A stretch of 64,000 bases of DNA, from contig NC_020191.1 in the NCBI RefSeq assembly GCF_000315915.1, positions 806,001 to 870,000 on the forward strand, written 5' to 3'. How positions within the stretch are numbered: the stretch's first letter is position 1; each line of letters begins with the position of its first letter. A program made the position numbers and the translations under genes. The notes below the pieces were generated by a model. It was not told the origin of the DNA and did no database searches. It worked only from the letters and a program-made list of their open reading frames with translations. Source of the DNA: Henningerozyma blattae CBS 6284. Taxonomy: Eukaryota; Ascomycota; Saccharomycetes; Saccharomycetales; Saccharomycetaceae. Positions 19,095 to 30,478 of this stretch are shown one piece after another.

Positions 19095-21116
19095 ATGCCA
19101 AGATTCTTCGGTGGCAGCCGTGGGTCTGTAGAAAAAGAACCTGATCAGTTCGAAATCCTAGACCAGGATACAAACGTCTCAGATATAAACCTTGCAGAAA
19201 GATATGCAAGAGATACTCAATCAGATGAAAGGAGCAAACCAAGGCATAGAAATGTGCACAGCTATTACCAGAATTGGATAGATTCGTTCAAAAGAGCTGA
19301 ACCGGTTGGCGAAAGAAGACGTAGACGTGCTCAACAGGATATCAGTACCACAAATATCAATAACATGAATAAAGGTGATGAAAGTGATTTCTATATGGGT
19401 AATGGAGGCGAACCTTCCACAAATATCGATACCGCTTATGATATGAATTCTAATGAAGTCGATCCTAATAATAAGAAAAATGAAAACATTTATGCGTTAA
19501 ATGATGATTTGGAAGATGGTACGACGTCTATTGCTGCCTCAGAGGATATGCCCAAAAAGGGTGGGATGAAGGCTAGACATGTCATCATGATGACTTTGGC
19601 AACTGGTATCGGTACTGGTCTATTGGTTGCCAATGCTAAATCTCTTCATTTTTCGGGTCCAGCAGGGCTAGTGGTCGGTTATTTCATGGTTTCATTTGTC
19701 ACTTATTTCGTCGTTCAAGCCGCCGGTGAAATGGCTATCGCTTATCCCACTTTACCCGGTGGGTTTAATACTTATCAATCATTATTTATCTCCAAACCAT
19801 TTGGGTTTGCCACTGTTTGGATCTTTGCATTAAATTGGTTAACCATTCTACCTTTGGAATTGATCACTTCTTCCATTACTGTGAAATATTGGACCACTTC
19901 CATCAATCCAGATATTTTCGTCCTGATCTTTTATTTGTTTTTATTATTTGTTCATTTCATAGGGTTACGTCTTTATGCAGAAGCTGAATTTTTTTTCAAT
20001 TCTTGTAAAATTTTGATGATTACTGGGTTCATTATTTTCTCCATCGTGGTTAATTGTGGTGGTGCAGGCCATGATGGTTATATCGGAGGGAAGTATTGGC
20101 ACGATCCTGGCCCATTCGCCTCCGATAATGGTGCTGCTAGATTCAAAGAAGTTTGTTACGTTTTGATTAATGCTTATTTCTCTTACGGTGGTACTGAATT
20201 ATACGTTCTTTCCGTTAATGAACAAGAAAATCCAAGAAAAGCTGTCCCTGTCGCTGCAAAGACTTCTGTATATCGTGTCGCAATCATTTATTTATTGACT
20301 ATGATTTTGATTGGGTTTAATGTTCCATACAATAGTCCAGATTTGATGGGGAATGCTAATTCCAAAGATGCCTCTCCTTATGTCTTGGCTGCTCAAATCC
20401 ATGGTGTCAAAATCGTGCCTCATTTTATTAATGCTGTTATCTTACTTTCAGTCATTTCAGTCGCAAATAGTGCTTTATTTGCTGGCCCAAGATTATTAGC
20501 CACTTTAGCAGAACAAGGGTTTGCGCCAAAATTCTTAACTTATGTCGATAGAGCAGGTAGACCTTTATTGGCTCTATGTGTTTGTTCCTTGTTTGGTGTC
20601 ATCGCCTTCGCTGCTACTTCTAAAAAGGAAGATGAAGTTTTCACATGGCTAGCCGCCATTGCCGGGTTAAGTGAATTGTTTGCATGGTCAGGTATCTTAT
20701 TATCACATATCAGATTCAGGTGGGCCATGAAATATCATGGCAAATCCATGGATGAAGTTGGATACAAGGCCATCACTGGGATCTGGGGCAGTTATTACGG
20801 TCTTTTCTTCAATTTATTGGTGTTGATCGCTCAATTCTGGGTTGCTTTAAGTGCTCCAGGCAGTGGTGGCCAAGTCACAGCAATTTCCTTTTTTGAAAGT
20901 TATTTGGCCTTTGTCATTTGGGTATTCTTTTATTTATGTTATATGATCTATAATAAAGATTGGACCATCTTGATCCCATTGAAAGATATTGATGTTGATT
21001 ACCAAAGAAGAATATATGATGCTGATTTCCTAAGACAGGAGAAGGAGGAAAGTTATGAAAAATATAAACAATCCAATATTGGTAAGAAAATCTATGCATG
21101 GTTGTGGACTCTTTAA
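19095..21116 (+). CDS. BAP3: BAP2/BAP3/TAT1-type amino-acid permease
   Basis: I start the protein at the ATG at 19095 (673 residues); the frame is open upstream but has no earlier ATG. It belongs to the yeast amino-acid permease (APC) family with about twelve membrane segments. [20 protein letters not shown] opens segment 1. [29 protein letters not shown] and [12 protein letters not shown] are family signatures. The long acidic N-tail includes DSFKRAE, also found in the S. cerevisiae Bap2 tail. Overall it resembles Bap2/Bap3/Tat1 (branched-chain and aromatic uptake) more than Gap1 or Gnp1. Unusually, it ends in LWTL rather than the FWC end common in this family, so it lacks the C-terminal cysteine that is palmitoylated in relatives. 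It converges on HEM13, as BAP3 does in S. cerevisiae. Assignment within the subfamily is tentative. Confidence 0.85.
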   Translation: MPRFFGGSRGSVEKEPDQFEILDQDTNVSDINLAERYARDTQSDERSKPRHRNVHSYYQNWIDSFKRAEPVGERRRRRAQQDISTTNINNMNKGDESDFYMGNGGEPSTNIDTAYDMNSNEVDPNNKKNENIYALNDDLEDGTTSIAASEDMPKKGGMKARHVIMMTLATGIGTGLLVANAKSLHFSGPAGLVVGYFMVSFVTYFVVQAAGEMAIAYPTLPGGFNTYQSLFISKPFGFATVWIFALNWLTILPLELITSSITVKYWTTSINPDIFVLIFYLFLLFVHFIGLRLYAEAEFFFNSCKILMITGFIIFSIVVNCGGAGHDGYIGGKYWHDPGPFASDNGAARFKEVCYVLINAYFSYGGTELYVLSVNEQENPRKAVPVAAKTSVYRVAIIYLLTMILIGFNVPYNSPDLMGNANSKDASPYVLAAQIHGVKIVPHFINAVILLSVISVANSALFAGPRLLATLAEQGFAPKFLTYVDRAGRPLLALCVCSLFGVIAFAATSKKEDEVFTWLAAIAGLSELFAWSGILLSHIRFRWAMKYHGKSMDEVGYKAITGIWGSYYGLFFNLLVLIAQFWVALSAPGSGGQVTAISFFESYLAFVIWVFFYLCYMIYNKDWTILIPLKDIDVDYQRRIYDADFLRQEKEESYEKYKQSNIGKKIYAWLWTL

Positions 21117-21724
21117 ATTAGACATACATCTCTTTTTTTTATCAATAAACGGCAGCATTATTAGATCTTCATCTGAAAATTAGAAGAAAGATACTTTATT
21201 TTTAAAATTCACCATATATATCCTTTGTATAATAATAAATCGAGAAAACAAAACAAAAAAAAATTGAAACACCATTACTAAGACTTAAAAGAATTTAATA
21301 TATCCGTAGTGAAACATGTAATGAAGAAGGCTTTTATTTTCTATTCTTTTATATATATCGTTTTCCCCAAAACGTAAATTTCCCCAGCTAAAAGATTTAC
21401 CCCACTGTATATGTTCTCGCTCATATGTTGTAATTCAGAGTTAAACGGCGGCTAAGAAACTTCCGTAACGCGGTGTTTCCGGGTTCATACTCTTTCTACT
21501 GTGTTTCGTTTTTCCTTTTTTTTTCTTTCTATTTAAGAGATGTGGTAAATCTTGAAAAAATAGAGTATATAAAAAATGTTAAAATATTAGTAAATAAAAT
21601 AAATAAAAATAAATAAAGGTTATAAAGTACATAAATGTGTCGTTTGCGTAAGTATATATACAAGAAAACAACAGCATCAATTCATTAATATGCAACTTCT
21701 ACTTTTTTCTTTTCTATTTTTCAT
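21117..21724. other. Convergent gap between permease and HEM13, with ARS-like match
   Basis: About 600 bases of AT-rich 3' flank for both genes. It contains one perfect match to the replication-origin core (21369-21379) and A-rich stretches beside it. RPC11, which lies here in S. cerevisiae, is absent. Confidence 0.7.
21369..21379 (-). other. Candidate ARS consensus sequence
   Basis: On the minus strand ATTTACGTTTT matches WTTTAYRTTTW at all 11 positions and lies in a convergent, AT-rich gap, a common setting for yeast origins. Single matches are frequent by chance in AT-rich DNA. Confidence 0.25.
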
Positions 21725-22714
21725 CTATTTGGTGGCCCAAGCTTTTGGGGTAGTAGTAGCCAAGATCAACTTTTCTTCTTCAGATCCCTTTTCGGGGTGG
21801 TATTCATACATCCAAGAAGCATGGACAGGTAAAGTCATCAAGATAGATTCAACTCTGGAACCTGGGGTTCTTAAACCGAATTGAGTACCTCTATCGATGA
21901 TTAAGTTGAATTCAACATATCTACCACGTCTAATAGCTTGCCATTCCTTTTGCTTTGGAGTGAATTCCATATCCTTTCTTCTAGCAACGATTGGCAAATA
22001 AGATGGTAAGAAGGCATCGAAGGAATCTTCAACAATCTTCAAGATTTCGTTTGGATCTTTTTCGTTGAAATCATCAAAGAAAGTACCACCAATACCTCTA
22101 GTTTCATTTCTGTGAGGAATGTAATAATATTTATCAGCCCAAGCTTTCCATTTTGGGTATAATTCTTTATCATGTTTATCCAAGGCTAATTTATGATTGT
22201 TGTGGAATAATTCAGCATCTTCTTCATATAAGTAAGCTGGTGTTAAATCAGAACCGCCACCGAACCACCAAGTTTGTGGAGTACCATCTGGGTTCCAAGT
22301 TTCGAAATAACGGTAATTCAAATGGGTAGTTGGAGCATGAGGATTGTGTGGGTGAATAACCATGGATAAACCACAAGCGAAAAATTTAACACCGTCAGCT
22401 ACTGGTAAACCAGTCTTTTCATCAGTTGGCAATTTCAAATCAGCATGGTCATTCTTCATAGCAAGAATAGCTTCTGGAGTTAACTTACCATAAACAACAG
22501 AAACGTTGACACCACCTTTTTCAAAAGTAGTACCGTTTTGAATAACCATAGAGGTACCACCACCACCATCATTACCACGTTCCCAAGAGTCTGCATGAAA
22601 TTTCACAGTGTCTAAAGTTTCCAAACCAGCAACAATTTCCTTTTGCTTACGTTTGATTAATTCTTCCATCTTGGTACGGATGGGAAGATTGGTCTTATCA
22701 GTTGGGGCAGGCAT
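21725..22714 (-). CDS. HEM13: Coproporphyrinogen III oxidase
   Basis: A 329-residue protein (S. cerevisiae Hem13 is 328). It carries out the oxygen-dependent oxidative decarboxylation of coproporphyrinogen III to protoporphyrinogen IX in the cytosol, the sixth step of heme synthesis. The match is nearly continuous: [20 protein letters not shown], the signature [45 protein letters not shown] [14 protein letters not shown], and [21 protein letters not shown]. In S. cerevisiae this gene is repressed by oxygen and heme through Rox1 and Hap1. I did not find a clean Rox1 site in the upstream 600 bases. The frame is intact and starts at MPAP as in the family. Confidence 0.98.
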   Translation of the reverse strand: MPAPTDKTNLPIRTKMEELIKRKQKEIVAGLETLDTVKFHADSWERGNDGGGGTSMVIQNGTTFEKGGVNVSVVYGKLTPEAILAMKNDHADLKLPTDEKTGLPVADGVKFFACGLSMVIHPHNPHAPTTHLNYRYFETWNPDGTPQTWWFGGGSDLTPAYLYEEDAELFHNNHKLALDKHDKELYPKWKAWADKYYYIPHRNETRGIGGTFFDDFNEKDPNEILKIVEDSFDAFLPSYLPIVARRKDMEFTPKQKEWQAIRRGRYVEFNLIIDRGTQFGLRTPGSRVESILMTLPVHASWMYEYHPEKGSEEEKLILATTTPKAWATK

Positions 22715-24314
22715 GGTTGTTAGTATATTATAATGAATTGGATTGTCAATTGATCCTTTGACTGTTTTGATATAATAAAGTTAAAAGAAAAAAAAAGAAT
22801 GGAAGAACAAAAAAATTATAAAATATATATAAGGAAAAATTGATCTGAAAAAAAAATAAAAATATGACGAGAGTTAAGGGAAGATCGAGAATGTATCGAG
22901 AATGTTGACTAAACAGGGACCTATTTATACATCAAACGAACTCGTCAAGATCAATGGATTCTTATAGAAATTATTATTGAATGCTACAGACGTTTCAATG
23001 GACAGTGGTTGGAAGTAACAAACGAGACAGCCCTAAACGTTACCTGAGACGAGTAGGCCAGCCAGCAAAGTTCCACAGTGAGCCGAATAGGGGAGCCGAG
23101 ACAGAAAACCAACACTTAAAAAAAAAGGAAATAACCCATAGAAGAAAGCAGGTAAGTAATGGGTTACTTGACGTCGTCCATCAAAGACCAACGTGTACTT
23201 ACATAGTAAAATAATACAAAGGCCAAAAAGGAGAAAATTGTACGAGCTTGGCGGCTAACAAAAACAATTATTTACCCAGAGTAGAAAGCAGGAGCGGTGT
23301 TAATTGCAATGAAAAAAAATAGGAGCGATGAAAGTTTACGAAATTGTTGGAAACCGGTGCTTAGGAGGAGCATTTGTCTGAGAATGAAGAACCACGAGAT
23401 TGTGTGGTTGGTGTCCAGATGATGCTAAAGGCACCCTTCGTATAAGAGGTGTTATAAGATGGTATATTCAGGTATGTATATTTTCAAGATCAACTACAAT
23501 CTCAGCCCACTGGTAGCTACTGGTCGGCAGTTAGGACAAGATTTCTAATCAAATGAGAAGTTTTATTAAGAGGAATTTACTTTGTGAATAGTCATAAAAA
23601 ACAAACTATAAGCATTGAAGCGAGTAGAATATACTTCTTTTTATTTGGTTTTTTTTTTAATTCTTTTTGTGGCTGGATAGAGTGTGTCGTAATCTTATAA
23701 TATGATCTGGCTTCAGTATTTTTCAAGTTATAAGATTAGTTAACTGTATAAATATTACTGCTCGCTTATTTTTGCTGTTTTAGTTTTGTTGAAAAATTTT
23801 TCAGAATTTTTCAAAATTTCAACCCTAAGAAATTTCGGTTTTTTTCAGTACGGAACTAATATAAAAAGAAACATGGACTGATTATAATAATGATTCAAAA
23901 CTTCTCCAGTCGAAGTAATCTAAAGCAGATTACTATTATTGGGAGGATCAGTAGATACTCTCTTTTATATGTGGTTTGCTTTATATACAAACATTATTAT
24001 ATATCATGCAATAGTATTTTTATGATGATAAACCTATAACAACAACAACATGAATTTCTTCATCCGAAACTATAGGTGGATACAATTTTGACATAGCTTT
24101 TTAACCCTGATCATTCTATTGCATATTCTTCGTAATTTATATGAACTTTATTTTTTAATTAGCATTCTTGTCTCAGTAAAATTTAAAAAAAAGCACTCTA
24201 CTCAAATTTTTACGAAAGTATATTAATGTTTAAATAATTCCCGATGACTTTTTCTTGTTATTAATTTTTCTTCACAGAGATAATTACAAGTAAAAAAACA
24301 CTTATCTACAAAAG
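22715..24314. other. HEM13-ECM2 divergent intergenic region
   Basis: About 1.6 kb, presumably holding the HEM13 promoter. A stretch at about 23330-23560 is less AT-rich than its surroundings, but I could not support an RNA gene in it. No protein frame is convincing. Confidence 0.7.
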
Positions 24315-25364
24315 ATGGTTGAATTACCCAGCATTTGTGATAAATGCTTAGGTTCTAATAAGAATATTGCATTGACTAAGGCCACATCTTCTTCTTCCAG
24401 TTGCAAGATTTGTACTCTACCATTTACTGTATATTTTTTCAAAAAATTTAATAGGTCCAATGATATAATAAAGACTTTAATTTGCTTAAATTGCTCCAAT
24501 CAAAGGAATGTCTGTCAATGCTGTTTATTAGATTTTAATTGGAACTTACCAATCCAACTTAGAGATGATATTATTAATTTAATTCAGCAAAATGGTAACA
24601 ACACAACTGCTACACAAATCAAAACTAAAGAATATAAAAATGATATGATGAAAAGTTTCTTGGGTTTGAAAAAATCTATAAAATTAGGTGGTGCAGTTTA
24701 TTCTTCAGATAAAGAATCATTCGAACTATTATATAATAAGTTACTATCTTTCCAAACTGATACAAATTCTATCATAAATAATGACGCACTTGCAACAACA
24801 AGAGATACACTAGTAACAGCTTCTTCATCAAATATTTCAGCTATCGTTAAATCGTTACCGTTGAATGATTCATTGGATGGAATAAATGATGATCCTATCT
24901 CATTCTTTTTTTGTTATAATGTCGACCCATCTATTCCAGAATGGAAATTACAATCTCATATTGCCACACTTCTAAATATTTCAACTGAATTAGTTTCAAT
25001 TTCAATTAACCATAGGGCCAATTATGCAATTATGAAACTCAAATCCTTACAAGATTCAAAGAATTTCGTTAACAAATTAATTGATTCAAATTCATTTATA
25101 ATTTCAAATTATAACACTAAATCCGTCATAAAACGTGGATATTTACAATTGAATCAGTTCAAAATTTTCCTTTTACCCATATTTAAAAATTTAAACTTTA
25201 ATTTAAATAAGCTAAATCCACTTTCTTCTAATTCCGCTGATTCTATTAAATTATCGATTTTTTTGAAAAAATTAGTTCAAAAGGAATTACGACATAAAAT
25301 TCAAATTGCCACAAGTAAAAACGTCACAAATGGAAAAACAAATAAAAAATCGTTTAGAAAATAA
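24315..25364 (+). CDS. ECM2: Ecm2/Slt11, pre-mRNA splicing factor
   Basis: A 349-residue protein (S. cerevisiae Ecm2, YBR065C, is 364). Ecm2 is a component of the activated spliceosome associated with Cwc2 and the U2/U6 helix II region. The N-terminus has the family's cysteine clusters: CDKCLG, CKICTLPFTVYFFKKFNR, CLNCSNQRNVCQCC, then LDFNWNLPIQLRD. An RRM-like region follows at about residues 195-275 (SFFFCYNVDPSIPEWKLQSH). The C-terminal tail is Lys-rich. The cysteine pattern is very characteristic. The frame is complete from its first ATG. Confidence 0.9.
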   Translation: MVELPSICDKCLGSNKNIALTKATSSSSSCKICTLPFTVYFFKKFNRSNDIIKTLICLNCSNQRNVCQCCLLDFNWNLPIQLRDDIINLIQQNGNNTTATQIKTKEYKNDMMKSFLGLKKSIKLGGAVYSSDKESFELLYNKLLSFQTDTNSIINNDALATTRDTLVTASSSNISAIVKSLPLNDSLDGINDDPISFFFCYNVDPSIPEWKLQSHIATLLNISTELVSISINHRANYAIMKLKSLQDSKNFVNKLIDSNSFIISNYNTKSVIKRGYLQLNQFKIFLLPIFKNLNFNLNKLNPLSSNSADSIKLSIFLKKLVQKELRHKIQIATSKNVTNGKTNKKSFRK

Positions 25365-25457
25365 TACTACATTTATATATACATATATACGCATACTTAT
25401 TTCAACTTATATATTTGCATATTAAACGAGAACAAAAAATTTTTTTGTTAATACAGA

Positions 25458-26407
25458 ATGATTGATTATCAATCACAGTCAGCTATCTCTCCTAAATATT
25501 CCTCTAACAACACTGATACTGAAGGTATAAATGATTTTAATATTGAAAAATTTTCAAAAGATACATTTTTACTTTTAGTTCATTCAATTATTTTTATTTG
25601 TATAGATTTACCTTTGAATTTAATAAAAGCTTTAAATAACCCTCCCGAATCTTATACTCTAGCATTACCACAAAATGATACTACCACATCGATTGCTCAC
25701 ACGTTATCTGCAAAATCAAACTCCATAATTCCAATTATGCCAACAGATCTTTTACGATATAGAACTATACATGATTATAAAATTGCTCCGCTTTATAATT
25801 CAGACGAAAATATTGTTATAAACGATACTGTTACGAAAAGCAATATCCTTAGCGAAAAAAATAGTAAAATACAGATAGTTCACCATTGACTGAAAATGAT
25901 AGAATATTTACTATTATAACAATTCTTCTATCAATAGGAATTATTTATTTTTCATCAAGAAAAATATATCAAAACATTCAAAAATTACTAGCAACTACTG
26001 CATCTCCTTCAGAGTCGGAATGCCCGGGACCCACAGCTACAGTCACAGATGACAAAATGCCCCTTCAACTTTATCCTGCTATCCCTCTAGACATTCAATG
26101 TAATATCCAAGAAATAGAATCTCCTCCCACTGAGAAAAGAGATTTAACCTTTGAAGTTGAAAAAGAAATTGATAAAGAAGCTGAGATAGAAATAGCGGAT
26201 ATATTATTAGAAAAGATAAGTGCTGACTCAGTTTATTCGACTAATACACATACGTTCAAAGATTATAGAAATTCAAGATGGAAAAAAAATTTAAATATTG
26301 GTCTACCAATGCCTCCGGTAAATAGCAACAATAAATCTACTACCAATAAAAATGGTGAAATCACCAGTTGTAATAAAGATGCACTCTCAATGCTACTAAA
26401 GAAATAA
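25458..26407 (+). pseudogene. Unrecognised membrane protein gene, split by an apparent one-base deletion
   Basis: The frame from the ATG at 25458 encodes 143 residues and stops at 25887-25889. An overlapping frame, open from 25868, continues to 26407. The second part has no ATG before its residue 58 (counting from the codon at 25886), so it could not be translated alone from its beginning. Adding one base between about 25866 and 25887, for instance to the AAAA run at 25866-25869, joins them into a protein of about 320 residues. Each part has one hydrophobic segment: LLLVHSIIFICIDLPLNLI and IFTIITILLSIGIIYF. The tail ends with WKKNLNIGLPMPPV, then an Asn/Thr/Lys-rich stretch. I do not recognise the family. 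The break may be a sequencing error or a real lesion; no slippery heptamer is present. Confidence 0.6.
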
Positions 26408-26778
26408 GCAATGACATAGATATTCTCTTTTTTTTCCTTAACAAATTTTACCTTATTTGATGAATTTACCCTTTTTTTACTTTCTTTTTCATATAATGTA
26501 TTTTGCAATGCTATATAATAATATTAAACATGCTTGGTGCGATTTTGTTATATAATCAGTTTTTTACCGCCGTATATTGTCGGAGTGTATGCCTATGGGG
26601 TTGTTTATTTCGTGTGTTTTCATTTTAAATTTTAGAATTCGCGTTTAAATTTAAGCAACAATTACTGTTTTGGCGTCAATAATAAAACATTAAATAGTGA
26701 TGAATCCAAGCATATCCAAAAAAATTACATACAGTAGATATTCCAAGCACAGATAGCCATATATCTTACCCATACTTC

Positions 26779-28314
26779 ATGTCAAGAGTAACGTTTCCTA
26801 TTTTAGATACAGCAACGTTAGCAAATGACCTTCAGATCTGTGATTTTAATATAGCAACCGTTGAAAACCTTTCAAAACCAACGACTGAGTTTATTTACAT
26901 TTTACTTAGCCAAATTATTGCCACTTATAGCAATATTTCTTTAGAATCTATACTAAAGAAGTTACAAAAAAGATCACATTCATCTAGTGCACCTAATTCT
27001 CTGTTACTACCATTACAAAATGATTCATCATCAATTGATCATTCAAAAATACTGATTCTAAATCAGCTATGTTCATCTTTTTTTAAAGAGATAGGCGTTA
27101 GTAACTTCAATTTAATGAATATATATAGGCCCAATACTGAAACTACAAATATATTATTAAGTGCAGTTGTGAATTTTGCCAAATTTAGACAGGAAAAGAC
27201 CAATAATACTAATACACGATTATTCCTAGTAAATTTGGATAATCAAATATCTGATCTTCAAGCAAATATTGACACTTTCATATTGAATGTTGAAAAGATT
27301 CAATTGTATAAAAATAATCAAAATGAATTATTGGAAAAAGCGAACTTGAATGAATTGGAACAGGCAAGCTCAAACGAGCTAGATAACAATAAAAATGATG
27401 ATGATAATATAACTAAAAATAACAAAGCTAATACTAATTCAAACTTTGATATTGATGTGGATTTAAATAAATTGATAAAATCATTTGAACTAAATATATC
27501 TACCTTTGTAGAATTAAATAAATTGGAAGAAATTAATTTAAAACAACTACGAGAAGTTCAAGAAAAAGTAACTACAGAATATAGCAAATATAAAACAGAA
27601 AAGAAAATATTCTTAAATGATTTGACTAATTTATCTAACTATTTAATTGATTTAACTTCACAAAGGGATAAAATGGCAAAAAATTTAAATATCAATAAAG
27701 CAGATTTGGTAAATAATATTGAAGATTTAAACTCCCAGTTAAGTTTAAAATCAAACGATAATGAGAAGCTAATTTTAAAATTAAATAATTTTAAGACAAC
27801 TATTCAAACTTTACAGACGTTTATTTCCGAACTATACGATATTTTAGGCATAAATTTTATGGAATTATCAAATTCTCATGAAAAAGATTTGCGTCTCACT
27901 GAAACAAAATCTCAACTTCAGAAGAGATCAAATAAAATTGAAGAATCTTTTAGAATAGTTATCGACAAACAATTAAATATATTAGAAGAACAAGTAACTG
28001 AAATGAGAAGCGATTTAAGATTACTAAATGAAAAAAATAGACTTGAAAAAAGTAAGAATAATGAAATAACTAATAATTTAAATAGAAAATTCAAAACAGA
28101 AATACATTTAGAACAACAAAATTTAGATAACTATATTACTAATGAAATTGAAAATTTTAAGAAGAAAAATATAATTGACCAAATAGATAAAATTAAACAT
28201 GATTTTGAAATGGAATCCAAAATGATAGAAGAACGATATTCAGATTTGATTTCAAATGCCACTATTTACCTTAATAATATATCTTCCAGAATTAATGATA
28301 CACAAAATAATTAG
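26779..28314 (+). CDS. NUF2: Nuf2, Ndc80 kinetochore complex subunit
   Basis: A 511-residue protein (S. cerevisiae Nuf2 is 451). Nuf2 pairs with Ndc80 to bind spindle microtubules at the outer kinetochore. The N-terminal calponin-homology-like domain shows FPILDTATLANDLQICDF, LSKPTTEF and MNIYRPNTETTNILLSAVVNF, as in the family. From about residue 150 on the protein is coiled coil, rich in Lys, Glu, Asn and Leu, with an Asn/Asp insert near residues 195-225. In S. cerevisiae this is YOL069W next to HST1 (YOL068C), the same pair as here. The frame is complete. Confidence 0.92.
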   Translation: MSRVTFPILDTATLANDLQICDFNIATVENLSKPTTEFIYILLSQIIATYSNISLESILKKLQKRSHSSSAPNSLLLPLQNDSSSIDHSKILILNQLCSSFFKEIGVSNFNLMNIYRPNTETTNILLSAVVNFAKFRQEKTNNTNTRLFLVNLDNQISDLQANIDTFILNVEKIQLYKNNQNELLEKANLNELEQASSNELDNNKNDDDNITKNNKANTNSNFDIDVDLNKLIKSFELNISTFVELNKLEEINLKQLREVQEKVTTEYSKYKTEKKIFLNDLTNLSNYLIDLTSQRDKMAKNLNINKADLVNNIEDLNSQLSLKSNDNEKLILKLNNFKTTIQTLQTFISELYDILGINFMELSNSHEKDLRLTETKSQLQKRSNKIEESFRIVIDKQLNILEEQVTEMRSDLRLLNEKNRLEKSKNNEITNNLNRKFKTEIHLEQQNLDNYITNEIENFKKKNIIDQIDKIKHDFEMESKMIEERYSDLISNATIYLNNISSRINDTQNN

Positions 28315-28733
28315 CTTTTCGTTAGTTATCTGAATACTTTAAATCTATCTAAAATTTATCTACCTATCTTTTATAATCATCTTATAAATTGAATAGTAAG
28401 CCCAATACTCTCCTCTCGATATAGCTTTTTCTCTCATTAAAGTTTGAAACTAAAAGCAATTAATATTCAAGCGTAAAGCCATATATATTCTTCTCATATT
28501 AGTTTTGTTTAAGTTGAAACACTATTAATATACCTAAATATGATTATAAAATTAATGTATTTATAATTACATAGCATTATCTATCAAGAACAGAAACAAC
28601 TATTCTACATTAATTAGTGTTTTAATTCCTTTTTTTGGTATTAATTTTGTGAATGTTTCTCAGAGTTCTTTATATTTTATTACTTAATGCTTAACTAGCT
28701 TATTTTATTTCTTAAGAGAATATTATACGTATG
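28315..28733. other. Convergent gap NUF2 / SIR2-HST1
   Basis: AT-rich 3' flank of both genes; nothing else seen. Confidence 0.7.
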
Positions 28734-30478
28734 TTACAAACTGCCCAGTGCATTCACCCTTTTCTCGAAAATGTCATACACTCCCACATTTTCTTCCACA
28801 CATTCAAAATCAGTTTCCTTGAGTTTTTCCCATTTTAAATGTGGTATATCCCAGTTACATTTCTTGGTAATGTAAGCAACAACGTCGTCACATAGCCCTA
28901 ATAGACTTAAATCAAATTCCGCGTGTTTGACAGGGTCTTTGTTGATTAATACTTGGGGGACATGTGCCGGAACCATATTTACAATTTCTGACACAGGAGC
29001 AACTTTTAAACTAGTACCAATACAAATCAAAAGATCACATTTGGAAATATCTTCTCTAATTGTCTTATGGAATTTTGATGGTAATGATTCACCAAAAAAT
29101 GTGATATAGGTTTTAGGACACCATATGATTTTGGAATATTCCCCAGTGCTTGTTGAGGTTGGTACTGTGGGGTAGCAGATAAATGAGAAGAGGAAGAATT
29201 TGATCGCTTTTGACTTGTTTCTAAGTTTATTTGATCTGATTGATTTGCATTCTCACCAGTGTCTAAATTTATTGTTGGATAAAACTCTTTTCTCTTTTGA
29301 TAACAATAAGGACACAAAGGTAATTCAACATTTCTTATATTTTGGAATATTTTCTCACCTGGTAGTTGCCAGTGGCATGTAATACAAGAAGCAGTTGCAA
29401 AAGAACCATGGCACTGAACCAACTTATCAGGATTAATACCTGCATAAGATTCTAAATTATCGATGTTTTGAGTGTAATTTCTTAAAAGTTTATTTTTATC
29501 CTGCAACATTTTAATAAAACTATGTAATGGTGAGTACATATTTTCTGGTGGCAATACCATGTGGGCAATATTGTAAAATACAGAAGGGTTTTGAACGAAA
29601 ATATCATAATTAAAAACATCTTGAGGATCATCAAGTCCTAAGTATCGAATTTTTGAATAAAAACCTTCTGAAGATCTAAAATCAGGAATTCCCAGAGAGG
29701 TAGATACACCTGCACCAGTTAAAACTAAAATCTTATTAGCATTCTTCAACTTTTCAACAAAATCGTCAATTTTAGAAAATGATGATAATCTGATTCTTGT
29801 GCATAGAATTTTATTAATTGCCTTTTGTAAGTCTTTTATTAGACGTACTACATGCTTTTTCTCCAATGGGTCATCAATATTCTCAAGTGATATTTTTTTA
29901 GTTTGTGTGTTTTTCAAATGTTCACTATCAGACTCAACATGCTTATAAATTGCCGTCATTATCTCATTATCAGTAATTTCAAAGCCTAGTAATTTAATAA
30001 TGAAATATATATATAATGAATTAAGATCTTCTGGTAAATATGAATCCAAAAATTTCGTTAAGCCATAGTACTTCAGATACATTCGGGCATTTAAGGAATC
30101 CTCTTTCGTAATTTCAGGAAAAATATATTTCCCTGTTTCAATGTTCTTTCCAATTTCGATTAATCCAACATCTTCATTTGGTGCTAAAACATCCCTCTCA
30201 TTATTTTTATAATTTAGCTTGGCACTAAAACCAATGTCTTGTGATTCATTATTTTCTACATTAATTGAAGTGCTACTAGTACTGCCGTTCATATTTTTAT
30301 TATTATTATTTGCTTCTCCTGATAATTTTAATTTTTTACCGGCAGGTTCTATTTCAGATCTGTCATTAGAACTGTGCATCCTTTCTGTTGTTTTAATAGC
30401 TTCGGCGTTAGTTGCGCCTTCAGCATAGTCTAAATTCCTTTTACTTGTTGAAACATCTGATATACTTGGAGATATCAT
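28734..30478 (-). pseudogene. HST1: Sirtuin Sir2/Hst1 gene with a frameshift in the catalytic domain
   Basis: NAD-dependent histone deacetylase gene of the Sir2/Hst1 pair (S. cerevisiae 562 and 503 residues). From the ATG at 30476-30478 it reads 483 residues to a stop at 29027-29029. It includes GAGVSTSLGIPDFRS near residue 251, TQNIDNLE, the catalytic-His motif VQCHGSF, and both zinc-binding pairs CITC and CPYC. After SYGVLKP the family sequence continues in another frame: ITFFGESLPSKFHK, then DLLICIGTSLKVAPVSEIVN to the normal end at 28734. One base (a G, which would give KPDITFFGE) is missing between 29107 and 29108. All later sequence is conserved, so the lesion is recent or an assembly error. 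As read, the protein loses part of the NAD-binding fold. NUF2 and RIB2 neighbours fit HST1; if this genome has one copy it stands for both. Confidence 0.9.

Noticed and set aside
23320..23385. Possible C/D-box small nucleolar RNA (GCGATGA ... CTGA) near HEM13
   Set aside because: The box C is imperfect, there is no terminal stem, and I found no guide sequence complementary to the rRNA stretch I could recall.
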